Below are positions 37,648-48,732 of a DNA stretch of 64,000 nt, in pieces. A program made the translations under genes and the position numbers. The notes beneath the pieces are model-generated. The model made no database searches. It saw only the letters and a program-made list of their open reading frames with translations, and was not told the DNA's origin. This DNA is from Tanytarsus gracilentus (taxonomy: Eukaryota; Arthropoda; Insecta; Diptera; Chironomidae), in NCBI GenBank assembly GCA_038502055.1, contig JAXRKN010000039.1, forward strand, positions 1,488,001 to 1,552,000, written 5' to 3'. How positions within the stretch are numbered: position 1 is the first letter of the stretch; each line of letters starts with the position of its first letter.

Positions 37648-38763
37648 GCGCTAAGTTGATTCGAAGGACATGAGAAAGATAAAAAATTTATAATTAAAAA
37701 ATATGGCTTATATTTCAAAATTATTCATGATTAAATTAAATTAAAAAAAAATATTAGATCGAGAAGCATTTTCAGAGAAATTTATTGCGAAGCAAAAGAA
37801 GCTAAAGGAAATATTTAAGATGCACTTTAATTATTATCATCCACGAGAGAAAAAAACATAAAAATACATAAAAATTAGAGAGAAAAAAATGCGTAGAAAA
37901 TATAGTTAATTAATCACAAAAACACATACACACATTTAATTTAAAAAAAATTTAAAGCATAAAAAATATTCGGGGAAATTTTTGATTTAAAAAATTGTAG
38001 AGATTTAAGATTAAGAATTTAATCTAAGATTTAGTTAAGTTCAAATTTAAAATTGAACCTAACTTTAATCCTGCATTAATTTAAATCTCTCAAAGTTTAA
38101 ATCAAAAATTTCTCTCCTAAAATTAATCATTAAAGTAAAATTCATTATAAAATTAAAAAATGCCCATTAAACACACAAAAAATCTTACAAAAAAAATGCG
38201 ATTGTAGACTTTAGAAACTAAGAATTGGTTAACAAAGTTTAATGAACTTTCTTTTTACTGCTAAAGTAAAAAAGTTTTAGAATATTCTTGAATAAATCAT
38301 TTGGTGATATTCTCAATGAAAAAATGTAACTCTTAAAATGTGCCATATGAGGTACTCAAAAAAACAGCTTCAATTCTCTAGTTTTTCTATTTTTCACAGC
38401 GCCTAAAAAATAACGAGAATTTTTGTCTTTAAACTTGTTTTTGAGAATATAAATGTGAGGTCAAAGACCTCTTTAAAAGTTTATTTATTATAAAGTAGTA
38501 AAATTAAAAATATTAAAAAGATTTTGACACATTTTACACACATCCAAAAAGACATTCAAACCCATAAAAAAAGTTTTCAATGAAAAACTTTTCTACAGAA
38601 TTTTTCCACGAAATTTTAATCCTTCGATTAAAAAAATCCGTTTTAAAATGCGAATTTCATACAACTGCCGCCAAATTTTTCTCAAAATGTGTTGCGTAAA
38701 ATGTAGTGATTTCGAGTAGAAGAGTTTCTAATGTATAATTGATGCATATAAAGTTTTAATAAA
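37648..38763 (+). other. 3' UTR of the NDRG-family gene
   Basis: About 1.1 kb of very AT-rich sequence runs from the stop to an AATAAA at 38758-38763. There is no ORF. It contains a large palindrome at 37972-38117. The UTR end is inferred from the poly(A) signal only. Confidence 0.45.
37972..38117. repeat. 146-base palindromic (long hairpin) element in the NDRG 3' UTR
   Basis: AAATTTTTGATTTAAA (37976-37991) is the exact reverse complement of 38096-38111. Further in, AGAGATTTAA (37999-38008) pairs with TTAAATCTCT (38081-38090). Near the centre, GTTAAGTTCAA pairs with TTGAACCTAAC with one mismatch. The whole block therefore folds into one long, slightly interrupted hairpin. It looks like a MITE inserted in the UTR. 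No target-site duplication is obvious. Confidence 0.6.
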
Positions 38764-38816
38764 GTACCTTATTGTCAACCAAAAAAAATGAATCTAAAGC
38801 AAAAACATGCCGTATC

Positions 38817-39182
38817 TAGAGGTTTCGGCGGGATCCCGAAATCCCGGGAATCCGACAGTTTTTATGGTCGCGTTTTTTTTTGTCATTTAAAAATATCTAA
38901 ATTTTTCACTAATTTGTCGTTATTTTTTGAAATACGAAGGGGAATAAATTTTTTTAATTATAAGCAACAAGTATAGATTTCGATATTAAAATAAAGGTTT
39001 AAAAGTGCACGATTATTTTAACAAGAAATAATTTTTTGCATGACGGAAGTGCTGAAAATTGAGGGAAGATATTTCCTTTTTTTAAATGAAATCCCGTTTT
39101 CGGGATCCCGGGATCCCGGGTTTACATGGTTTTCAGTCCCGGGATCCCGAAATTTGAAATCCCGGGATTTTCGAAACCTCTA
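38817..39182. mobile_element. Non-autonomous hAT-superfamily element (MITE), 366 bases
   Basis: The ends are perfect 11-base inverted repeats, TAGAGGTTTCG at 38817 and CGAAACCTCTA ending at 39182. The flanks are an exact 8-base direct repeat, GCCGTATC (38809-38816 and 39183-39190). An 8-base target duplication with a TAGAG-type end is the hallmark of hAT transposons. Next to each end lie several copies of CCCGGGATCCCG, the only strongly GC-rich DNA in this region, which may serve as subterminal transposase-binding repeats. There is no transposase ORF. The intact ends and duplication suggest a fairly recent insertion, just past the NDRG poly(A) signal. Confidence 0.9.
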
Positions 39183-39190
39183 GCCGTATC

Positions 39191-39604
39191 ACATACATAA
39201 AAATCTATTTATAAGCTCCTATTTTTTTGATTTTTATTACCGTTAAAAAAATATGTCTGAGTGGTTTCGTTGCAAAGAAACTCAATTTTAATCACACGGA
39301 AATACACATGAGACAAATTTTTATTATAAAATATTACAAAATAGTAGTTGAAGAGTTTGAGATGAAAAGAAAAATCCTCAATTTTTTCCTGGAATTTTCT
39401 GATACATCAAAGAAAATCCAGAAATAATTTCAATCAAATTCTTCACATCTGATTAAATTTATAATTGTACGCTCACCGTTTGGATACCAACAAATGCGCA
39501 AAAAAATTTGCATTCTAAATATATAAAAAAAATTATATAAAATTTGAATGAAAAATAGCAAATAAAAATGCAAAAGTTCGTTAATTAGAAAATTCAAAAG
39601 TTTT
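39191..39604. other. Spacer after the hAT element, no gene seen
   Basis: Short AT-rich stretch between the hAT element and the stop codon of the lysine-rich gene on the other strand. It presumably holds that gene's 3' UTR. Confidence 0.5.
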
Positions 39605-42600
39605 TTATTTTTCTACTTTTACAGTTTCATTTTCTGATTTTTCAGTTTCCAATTTTTTTTCAACCTTTTCTTGCAGTGCCGACAATAGAAATTCGCTGAT
39701 GACACTCGTGAATTTTTTGTACATTTCACACTCTAGATTGCTTCTTGGAGCACCATTGACTTCCATTAAAAACATGTAAATGGTTTTTTCCACTTCTCGG
39801 ATAGGTTCAGTGACTGCTATACCCTTTCTACTCAGTGCCATTTTTTCCGCAATTTTCTTCTTCAAAATTCTTGCGAGCTGCCCGTAAATTTGCTTCGATA
39901 ATCGATTTTTAAGTTTGCATGCTTGATTTTGAATCTTCTTTTTTTCTTTAAGCTTGGGAGTTTTCCTAACTTGAGCTTCAAGGTCTTCAGGACGCATCAT
40001 CTGAGGCATCCGTGCATTTAAAGTGCATTTTATTCCTTCTCGTTTATCGTGTGACATAAACTTCGAAAATTCATTGAGAGTTCCTTGAAGAACATAAGTT
40101 TTGGGTTTAGCCAATTTATCAGTGTGTTCCAAGTTTTGTTCTCTCTTTTTACTAAAATCAAAGTATTGTTTTGGGGGTGGAAAGTAAAGAGCGTCGGTAT
40201 TTTTATGGCTTTGGTCATGAACAGTCTCAGAAGTTTCATTCTTAATTTCTTTCAATGATTTTTCCAAGTTAATTTTACGCCTCAAATATCGACAGAGATA
40301 AGGAGTTAGCTTAGAAGTGCCATCTGGAACAGAAGTGTCATCGCCATCTGTCTGGTCTTTAGAGTTTGCATCTTTTTCAGCCTTTTTAGAGTTTGTCTTT
40401 TTCTTAACATCGGCAACAATTTTTTCCTCTTCTCTTTTTGATTCTATTTGTTGAGATAAAAGACAATCTTTTCCTTCTTTCAGGGCATTTAAAATTTCCT
40501 CAATTTCTTTTTTCTCGCCATATTTTATTTTCAAACTGGCTTTTATGTTCTCGTTGAGCCGTCTCAAAGCATATCTCATATGTGATTTTTTCGCCCTCGA
40601 TGAAAGTTTTTTATAAGCTCCTTTCATTTTGTAACCTTCATAAGATTTCTTTTTTGCTGCAACTTTTTGACAATTTTTGTTGTGCACATAATATCGGATG
40701 CCGGATGTGCCAGGAGACTAAACGGTAAAAAAGGTGAAATTTGATAAGTTTTAGGTGCGTGTCATGATAAGAAAGTAAAAAGAGTAAAGTTTGCTAAAAA
40801 ATTAGTGTTGAACGACCATTTGGGTGTTTGATAAAAATTACAGCAATTAGGTGTGGAATATTTTATCAATGTCCTAATGAGTTTTTATAATAAATATTTT
40901 TAACATTTTTTAGATTAAAAACTTACATTCCATTTTTCGATGCGCTCTTCGTGTGCTTTAATTAATTCTTCAATTTTTGTCTTTGCGTTTTGAAGCTTTT
41001 TGTACATTTTTTGGCGTTTTTGTAAATCCATGTTTTTCTTTTGCTTGCATGTTATAACAAATCTTGATTGTCCGTGGGCTTGACACTTTAATTTTTTTCC
41101 AGAGCTGTCAGCTTCTTTATTTGTTGCTGGTTTTTCATTTGTCTTTTTATTGGAACTATCAACTTGTTGCGACTCTTCCTCAATTTTTTCATTAGTTTGA
41201 GGCTGTGATTGATTTGTTTCGTCATCACGAAAACCAGGTGGTACAAGAGAGTCGGTTGGTTCATCAGTTGGTTTTTTCTTATATTTTTTAGTTTGTCGTT
41301 TTCGCTTATTTTTTTGACTTGATCCTTTAGAATCCGTTAGATCGTTACCGTTTTTGAGTTCATTCAATGCTTTTTCATTGCTCACGTCAGCTTCGAAGTT
41401 TTTCAACATTTCTTCATACATTTTGAGTACCTCTCTTAACGTTCGAGGTCTTGGCATTGCAAAATCATTTAGGGCGTCATTTTTCTCTTCAAAGTCAAAT
41501 TTTTTCGGCTCTTCATTTTCAGTGACTGGTGTGCAAGAGTGAAGTGTAAGTTTAGGTTCGGGATAACTTTTGAGAAATTCTTGAATGAATTTTATGTTGG
41601 ACTCAATGCCGGCTTTGAGAGATCGAACATCCGTTTTGTTTCGTACTGTAATTTTTAACAATTAAATAATTTACATTAAAATGTCTAGAGAAAAATTACC
41701 TAAAAGAATATTTTTAGTTTTTTCTTTGTTTTCTGCACTTTCAACATTCTCAAATGTTGCTTTTTTGTTAACGCTCTTTTGACTCGCACTCGGTTCAACA
41801 GTTTTGTCTAAAAAATTTAAAATTTATTTTTATTTTTAAAGAATTCTAATAATTTTTAGAGGAAAAAATTTTAAACTTTCAGAAATTTAAAGCAGAATAA
41901 TGCAAATTTTAAAATTCACCTCGCTCTTCTCCATTTTCATCCAACCCCTTCGGACCAGCTTCAATTTTTTCAATTTTCTCGATTTTTTTAAGCAAAATTT
42001 TCTGACGGCGTAAAATCTCAACCAACTTGTGCTTTCGAGGGACTTGAAGATCTCGCGAAAAAAGCTTGACTTGATCAGCGTTCCAATAACCTGGTGGAAT
42101 TTCAAATTTCTTCTTTTCATCAGTTTGCTCGTTACTTTTTTCCATTTCTTCCCTCGCTCTTTTCTCCTTAATTTTTTCAACTCGATTTTCATCAATTAAC
42201 TTTTTAAGTTCAATTAAAAATTTTCTTCTTTGACTGCATTCTTTAAGACTTCTTTTTAATTGCTTCCGTTTTGAACATTTTTGACTTCTCAACTCCTCAT
42301 CGTCCTCTTTTTTTATTTCTGTGAAGATTATTTGAAATTTAAGTGCTGAAATCATGTTTTGGTATTTTTCTATGATGTCACAAATGGTTCGATATCGTGG
42401 CGTGCCAATTCTGTTGAGATCGTCGTCGTAGTGGAATTTCAAAAATCTTGACTTTTCTCCTCTCTTTTTCTTAGGTTCATATTGGGAAGCTTTCACAAAT
42501 TTCAACTTGCAAGGCTTAAATCGAAAGCACTCAAATGAACTACTTTCCCTTGCCGGATATTTTATTAATTTTCGGCAAATTTTATTTCGATGCAAAATTA

Positions 42601-43093
42601 ATTTTTTTAAGCTTTTCTTTGTGAAGGGATTTTTGCAGAAAAATTTGTCTTCCTTAATATTGTTGACGGCGTAATTGACTTTCGCGAGGGCATCAAGTAG
42701 TCTTACTCGTTTCGGCTTCGATCTCTGCCTCATTCCACTTAAAAATTCTTCTTGTTCTTTTTCGCTTAATTGTTGAAAATTTTTAGATTTTTTTTCTCCC
42801 CTTTTTTTCTTCATTTCTAACACAAAACTTTCATAATCCGGATGCGACTTCAGGTCATAAAGGAAGTTTTCTTTTTTCTTCAAGAGCTGTTGATATTCCC
42901 TCATTAGTCCCATGGGAATTGGCGTCCGCTTGAATGATGGATCATTTTTAATTTCATTAAGTCTTGAATTGATTCGGTTGATGTTTCTCTTCATGGTGTC
43001 CAATGATGGTGCCGCAGCTTTTGCGCTGCTCTCAAGAAGTGCACTGTCAAAAACTGGACGCTTGCATGGTCTTGGAATCTCTATGTCGCACAT
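39605..43093 (-). CDS. Lysine-rich, coiled-coil-prone protein of unknown function, 1037 aa
   Basis: Four exons join in phase: 43093-41920, 41807-41700, 41645-40927 and 40717-39605. I do not recognise the family. The protein is extremely rich in Lys, Glu and Ser and predicted mostly helical, with no signal peptide or membrane segment, so it is probably cytosolic or nuclear. A degenerate repeat of about 20 residues begins with P-[RK] and has the pattern P-R-x-R-x-L-x-E-I-L-x-x-Y. It is seen at about residues 127, 232, 352, 491 and 872. Two P-P-G-[YF] motifs lie in the linkers (about 333 and in exon 3), with P-P-P at about 847. All introns interrupt charged linkers. The ATG is 217 bases from the divergent elongase start. 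Long uninterrupted frames with sensible splicing argue for a real gene. Confidence 0.75.
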
Positions 43094-43310
43094 TTTTATT
43101 TTTTTTGATGTTCACTTAAAATTTTGACACAGAAGTGTTTGAAAAAAAAGTTCAAAGGTGACTGAGAATTTAAATTTACAGCGAGGGGTGAACACTTGAT
43201 GTTAGTTTTGATGAATTAAATTTAATGAGTTTAAAAATTTATGTTCAATTGTATTCCCTTGAAATTATTCCAATTTGTGAAAATAAATTTGCCTAAAAAA
43301 TTAGGTCAGT
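43094..43310. promoter_or_regulatory. 217-base head-to-head region between the lysine-rich gene and the elongase
   Basis: Two start codons face away from each other here, so promoters and 5' UTRs of both genes must fit in or overlap this region. No specific element is recognised. Shared regulation is inferred from spacing. Confidence 0.4.
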
Positions 43311-44867
43311 ATGGTTTCAAGTCTCACCGAAACTAGAATGGACTTTACAAAAGGAAAATGTAAGAAATTTATTTACGTTAATTTAAATTCGAAACATAAA
43401 TTTTTAATATTTTAAAAAATCCATCACTTTTCATGAAAACTTAACATTTTGATCTTTTTACCTTAAATCTCATTTATAAATCAAACTTTTCTTCTTATTT
43501 TAGTTTCGACTGTAGACAGTTGGTTTCTCATGCAATCCCCTCTGCCACTTTTGTCGATTATCTTCATATATCTTCTCTTAATTTTAAAACTTTTACCACA
43601 ATTTATGAGCACTCGTGCGCCATTCAAACTCGAAAAAATTATCCGAGCTTACAACATTTTTCAAATTGTGGCTTCGACCATAATTGTTGTTGGGGTGAGT
43701 AAATAATGAAGCATGGCAGTTCACTTTGTAAACGCTTGCGTGTCATGTGAGGAAAAGGGATTAAAGACTTATGAAGGATTAAATGGTGACACACCAAAAG
43801 GATTAAATTAAATTCAGGCAGTGAATGCTGAAAATAAAAAAGCTTAATTAATTTAATTAATTTAAATTTTAAAAACTTTTGAAATTTTTTCTTTCAAATT
43901 TCATTAATTAAATTTCTTGAGTGTTCCATGCTTAACAAATAATTTTTATTCCCCTGATCTTCTTCATGAAGATAAAAATCCCATTTTGCATGAATGTTTT
44001 TTGAAAGCACACACACACACACACAGTGGCATATGTTACCTTCCAAGAATTTTCCATCTCTCTTCATCTTTAAGGATTTTCTGTCTTGTATTCTCTCGGG
44101 TAATTTCAGAATGTTTTTCATCTACAATAAATGATTTCGATTGAATTCAAAAACTCTCGAGAGCTTTTATCGATTTTTGCAATGTTTTTATTTTTTTCTC
44201 TGTCAATAACCTCAATTCTTCTTGCATCAGTTCCATTATCATGGTTTCACCTTCAGAAACACTTGGAGATGTGTTGTGAATATAAAACCGGGTGAAGAAC
44301 ACGAGGAAAAAATGCTCGGCATTCACACTTTCTGGTTTTATGGCATCATGTTGCGGATTATCGAATTTGTCGAGACAATTTTCTTCGTGTTGAGAAAAAA
44401 GGATAATCAAGTGACATTTTTGCACATCTATCATCATATAAGCACCATTGTTATCTTCTGGGTATTTCTCAAATACAGCGGAAGTGAGTTAGCAAGTTTG
44501 AATAACTTAACAAGTTGTGAAATTTTCTTTATTTTTTTCAGGCATGATGGAATTATTTCTCGGTGTTATAAACTCACTCGTTCATGTTTTTATGTATACA
44601 TATTACCTTCTCAGTTCAGTTGGTTTCACAAAGAAATTAATGATGTCGGTTAAGCCCTTTGTCACCATCCTTCAACTGGTACAGTTTCTCATCATCACTG
44701 GACACTGCATTGTAGCCGTCATGCCATCATGCGAAGCCACAAAACTATTTTACATTCAATTTCCTAACGTATTTTTACTCATCCACATGTTTGTGAAATT
44801 TTTCATTAAAACTTACTGGCACGATGGAAGAAAAAGAAGAAATGCAAATAAATTCAATCAGCTGTAA
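43311..44867 (+). CDS. ELOVL-type very-long-chain fatty acid elongase, 272 aa
   Basis: Exons are 43311-43359, 43504-43694, 44231-44483 and 44542-44867. ELOVL enzymes catalyse the condensation step that adds two carbons to long-chain acyl-CoAs in the ER membrane. In insects many serve cuticular hydrocarbon or pheromone synthesis. The catalytic histidine box HIYHH (HxxHH) follows L-R-K-K-D-N-Q-V-T-F-L, the family's standard context. M-Y-T-Y-Y-L-L-S-S and the T-x-x-Q-x-x-Q-F helix region are also present. About seven hydrophobic segments span the protein. The C-terminus is basic (G-R-K-R-R-N-A-N-K), consistent with ER retention. Intron 2 contains a (CA)9 run at 44008-44025. A degenerate paralogue begins 17 bases after the stop. 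Confidence 0.92.
44008..44025. repeat. (CA)9 microsatellite in an elongase intron
   Basis: Nine uninterrupted CA dinucleotides inside intron 2 of the elongase gene. It is an ordinary microsatellite and likely polymorphic. Confidence 0.9.
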
Positions 44868-44884
44868 AAAAGATATAAAAAGCA

Positions 44885-45767
44885 ATGAATTTAAATATTA
44901 TAAATAGTACAATCCAGTTCATAAGTGATGAAATTAAATCATCACTAATTTTTTGTTTACTGCTTATTTATGTCATCACATTGAATATCGAGATTAAGCT
45001 TATGAAAAATAGAAAAGCTTTTAATGTTCGAGGGATTTTAATAACTTTTAATGTCGTTGCCATTATCCTTTCACTGATTTTGTTAATGAGGGTGAGTTAA
45101 TGAAATATTTTTTATGGTATTGAAAGGGTTGAAACACTTGAATTTTTTTTAAATTTAAATTTAATCTTAATTCAATCCTAATTCTGGATTAAATTATTTT
45201 TATAAAAGATTATTGTGATAATAGACAATCCCCTGAATTGTAACAAAAAAACCATAAATTTTTTATTTTCAGAGCTTTCCCAACAATTTTGAGGTTTTTG
45301 TTGACATCAATTGTGAATTAAATGAGCCAAAGGATTTCAAGCCTTTTCTATTTTTAAAATGTTTCGACTTGTTGACTACATTTTTCATCATTCTTCGTAA
45401 AAAACGGAATCAACTTACCTACACGCACGTGTATCTCGCCATCAAAGACCTATTAATTACTTCCGCTTATGAGCTTTCAAATTTAAGTCTCATTCATGGA
45501 TTTATGATTTTATCGATCCTCACGAGTGCTTTCAAGTTTTCTTTTTATTTTCTCAATGGATTTACTCACGTGAGTGCGCTCCATAGATTTTTAAGGAGTT
45601 TTAAAGCGATGCTGAATTTTTCCCACAATTTGATGCTTTGCTGTGTATTAATCCACTCGGTTAAGTTTTTATTCTGCGACAATTTTGTAATAATTTTCGT
45701 CCACGCGGCTGATTGCGGAATTATTTTTGGTCTAAAAATCAAAGAGTGGAAAATAAAATTTGAATAG
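44885..45767 (+). CDS. ELOVL-like paralogue lacking the catalytic histidine box, 233 aa
   Basis: Exons are 44885-45091 and 45273-45767, joined in phase 0. The intron lies where intron 2 of the upstream elongase lies, after the second membrane helix. Homology is clear in the block F-F-I-I-L-R-K-K-R-N-Q-L-T-Y-T-H-V-Y, which aligns with F-F-V-L-R-K-K-D-N-Q-V-T-F-L-H-I-Y. The box that should read HxxHH is HVYLA, so two of the three essential histidines are gone. It should be unable to elongate acyl-CoA. The frame is open and multi-pass hydrophobicity is kept, which argues against a simple pseudogene, although the protein is shorter than normal and later family motifs are weak. It may be a regulatory pseudoenzyme or decaying. 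The ATG is only 17 bases past the previous stop. Confidence 0.65.
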
Positions 45768-46310
45768 ATTTTTTAAATGTCTTTATTTTCTGTAATAATG
45801 GAACCAGATGAAAAATTTCTCGTTTTTTTAAATTACGATATGACTATCTAAACATGAGACTAAAAGTGTGCTAAATTGCTTCTTCGATGATGGTGCTTTG
45901 GATGAGTTTTAAAACGTATTTTTATGAGGAGGGAAGAATTTCGTAAATTAGAATTATAGCTAATCTACTAAAATTTAATTTGATTAATTGTCCTCCCCTT
46001 GCACTTTAATTAACTTTGTTTCGATTTCTACAAATTTTTAATCACACGAAAATTAATCGGTTTAAAAAATTTTGATTATATTTTAGGAAATTTTAGAGAA
46101 GTTTCATTAACTTTTAGGCAAAAATCTACTTCGAATAAAACTTTACAAACACACCAAGATTTTCATAAAAACAAATTCAACTTTTTTACTTTCGGATATG
46201 CGAAAGGATTAAATTTTAATTCACTTATAATATAAGTTAAATGCGAGCGTTGGTACAAGTTAAGTTAATCCACTTTAATAAATTTTTCTTTCGTTGCAAA
46301 ATTTCTTTCA
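45768..46310. other. Convergent intergenic region, no gene seen
   Basis: 543 bases between the tail of the elongase-like gene (+) and the tail of Hip14 (-). It should contain both 3' UTRs. Only AT-rich sequence is visible. Confidence 0.55.
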
Positions 46311-48380
46311 TTAAACGTATTCAAGGCTATCATTCAATCTCTGTAGTGAGCCATTGCGAATGACTCGTGAGTCTGAGTTCTTGTAATACACCATCCAATT
46401 TCTTCTTTTTACATTCCCAAAACAGGAGCATTGAAGAAATTCCGCGATATTTTTCCACGGTCCGAGATGAAAAGGCGACTTGCCACCGAGTTCAATAAAA
46501 TGCTTATATCGTCCTCGATTGATTCTCTCATTTGTCGTCATTCCGATGAATACAATCTGATAAATTTGTATAGTTGTGAGTATTGAGACCCATAAGAGAT
46601 GAAAGAGAGCATTCAAAATTGTCCAGAGTGGCCAAAGCGAGCAGTTATTGAAAACTAGAAGAGAATTCCAAAAACTATCCTCAGATGCGACATTGCAGTT
46701 GCTGACGTAGTACATAATTCCTCCATAGAGATTTAAAATCATCACACAGAGAATAAGAAGAAGGAAAATCATGAAGATTCGATGATTATTGACACCAATG
46801 TCGTTTCCTACCCATGGGCTGTGAAATGGATGAAAAAATAATTAAATTTACTCTCAAATTTTAATTAAAATGTTCTCACCAATGATGGTCGAATTTTGCG
46901 ATACATCGATCGCACACAGAACAGTGTTTTGATCTCGGTGGTTTTCTAATTAAACATGCAGAACAAAATGAGTTCGGTTCAAAGCCTTTTCCATCCCCTT
47001 CCGCAATTTCAATTATCGTCTTGAGCTTGTCATTCAAATTTGTTCGAATAATTCCTGCATCTCCCTTGAGCAATATTAGGAAGCACATCCATAGAAGGAG
47101 ATTTAATATCATGAATAGAAATGTCGCATAGGATGAAATATTCGGAGTAAAGTACACGGACCAAGAGACATAGAAGAATGCCTTACTCGCCCAATAGAAC
47201 ATCAATGGCATTTGAGATTGAAGATTATCGTCCAACATGATGCGTTTGAGTAAATTTATTATGGCACAAGTTAATGCGATGAGAATGATTTTAAAGATGA
47301 AAAATATGTCAGTCGCTAAGATGAGTCCGATGGTGAAGAGAAATAGAAATGGAATGCATACAAGTGTCGCATATTTCACACGTTGATTCATCGATAATTT
47401 CAATAGAATGTTAACATTTGAAGATCTCTGTTGAGTAATGTCTTTTACTAAGTCCACAACTTCATGATTTATCCATCTGGATCCGATATGTAGCTGTAAC
47501 AGTTGCAGTGGAGTGTCACCACGCTTATTTTTCAAGTCTAAATTGGCTTTTCCTTTTAGGATGAGTGTATGAATTGCGCGGTGATTGCGAGCGAGGATTG
47601 CCCAGTGTAAGGCGGTGTTGCCATGATTGAGGTCTAAAATGATATCAATTTATTTAAAATTAAACTTCTACGAATTGAAGGATTAAAAGTTTTTTCTCTC
47701 CTTTTTTGCACGCTCAATAAAAATCTATAAAATTCTCATTAAAATTCCCAATGCAATTGTGCACACTTTTCATTACCTTGCAAATTTGGATTAGCTCCAA
47801 GAGTAAGTAGCAGCCGCACTGGATCGAGCGTCATAACTTTCCAACTCGCCCACATAAGACATGTCATACCTGTGCCATCAAATGAATCAAGGTATACATT
47901 TTTCGCGATAAGATATGCCAACACTGCCGTATGACCAAATTGACTAGCTAAGTGTAAACAAGCACAGCCTTCTGCATCTTGTATGGTGGGATCAGCGCCA
48001 GCTTGAACTAGAAGCACTGTTGATGCTAAATGTCCTTGCCTGACGCACCAATGAAGGGGTGTTGAATTTAAATCCCCACCTCGTGCTGTCACGTCCGCGC
48101 CCTTTTCAAGTAAATACTTAATGAGCTCTCGACGATTATTGATTGCTGCCCAATGGAGGAGATAAATAAGATCAGAATCTGGCTTGTTAACATCATAGCC
48201 AGCGTCAACGAGTTCTCGGACTCTCTCAAGTGCGCCGTATTGTGTGGCTCGGACAATATCAAAATCCTTATAATCTAGTTCGTTGAAATTTGCTGGCTTT
48301 TCGGGTTCACTCTTGACAATGATCGAGTCTTTCTCGTGATCCGCCTCAGTACAACTTCCAGCCAAAGCTTTTCGAAACAT
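46311..48380 (-). CDS. Hip14: Ankyrin-repeat palmitoyltransferase Hip14 (ZDHHC17 type), 621 aa
   Basis: Minus-strand exons are 48380-47777, 47633-46880 and 46818-46311, all in phase. Hip14 transfers palmitate to cysteines of synaptic proteins (SNAP25, CSP in flies) and sits in Golgi and presynaptic membranes. The N-terminal third has ankyrin repeats with L-L-H-W-A-A, T-P-L-H-W-C-V-R-Q-G-H and L-H-L-A-S-Q-F-G-H-T. Membrane helices follow, then the Cys-rich CRD (C-S-A-C-L-I-R-K-P-P-R-S-K-H-C-S-V-C) and the active site DHHCPWVGN. The DHHC Cys codon is split by the last intron. The conserved T-T-N-E-R-I-N-R-G-R-Y-K-H-F motif follows the last helix. Length agrees with human ZDHHC17 (632) and the fly protein. 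Confidence 0.96.
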
Positions 48381-48732
48381 TTTTTTGGTTTTTTAATTTC
48401 AACATTTGAAACTTAAAATTCTACTTGATCTTGATTTCTATCGCTATAGGAGGTACTTTGAATAGCTATTAACTTTTATTGAACGCGGATTAATGCGACA
48501 ACAATTAAAAATTCAATTAATAAATTTTATAAATACTGAAGTCACTTTGTGAAATTTCAAATAATTTCTGGCTGTTACACAAGTTAAGAAAAATTATTCT
48601 TTATCATCTCCCCCTCGGAATCACTTTTTAAAAAAGTACGTTGAAACTGTTGAAAGCGCTTTTTATCACTTTTTAATTATTGCTCTTCGTTAAAAAAATT
48701 AAAAATCACATCAAAACACAAGATTTTTTAAA
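48381..48732. promoter_or_regulatory. Head-to-head region between Hip14 and mRpS33
   Basis: 352 bases between divergent start codons carry both promoters and 5' UTRs. No named element was recognised. A bidirectional promoter is plausible but unproven. Confidence 0.4.

Noticed and set aside
44147..44437. 96-codon minus-strand frame opposite elongase exon 3
   Set aside because: It is a shadow of the elongase exon, which has the catalytic box in the correct frame.
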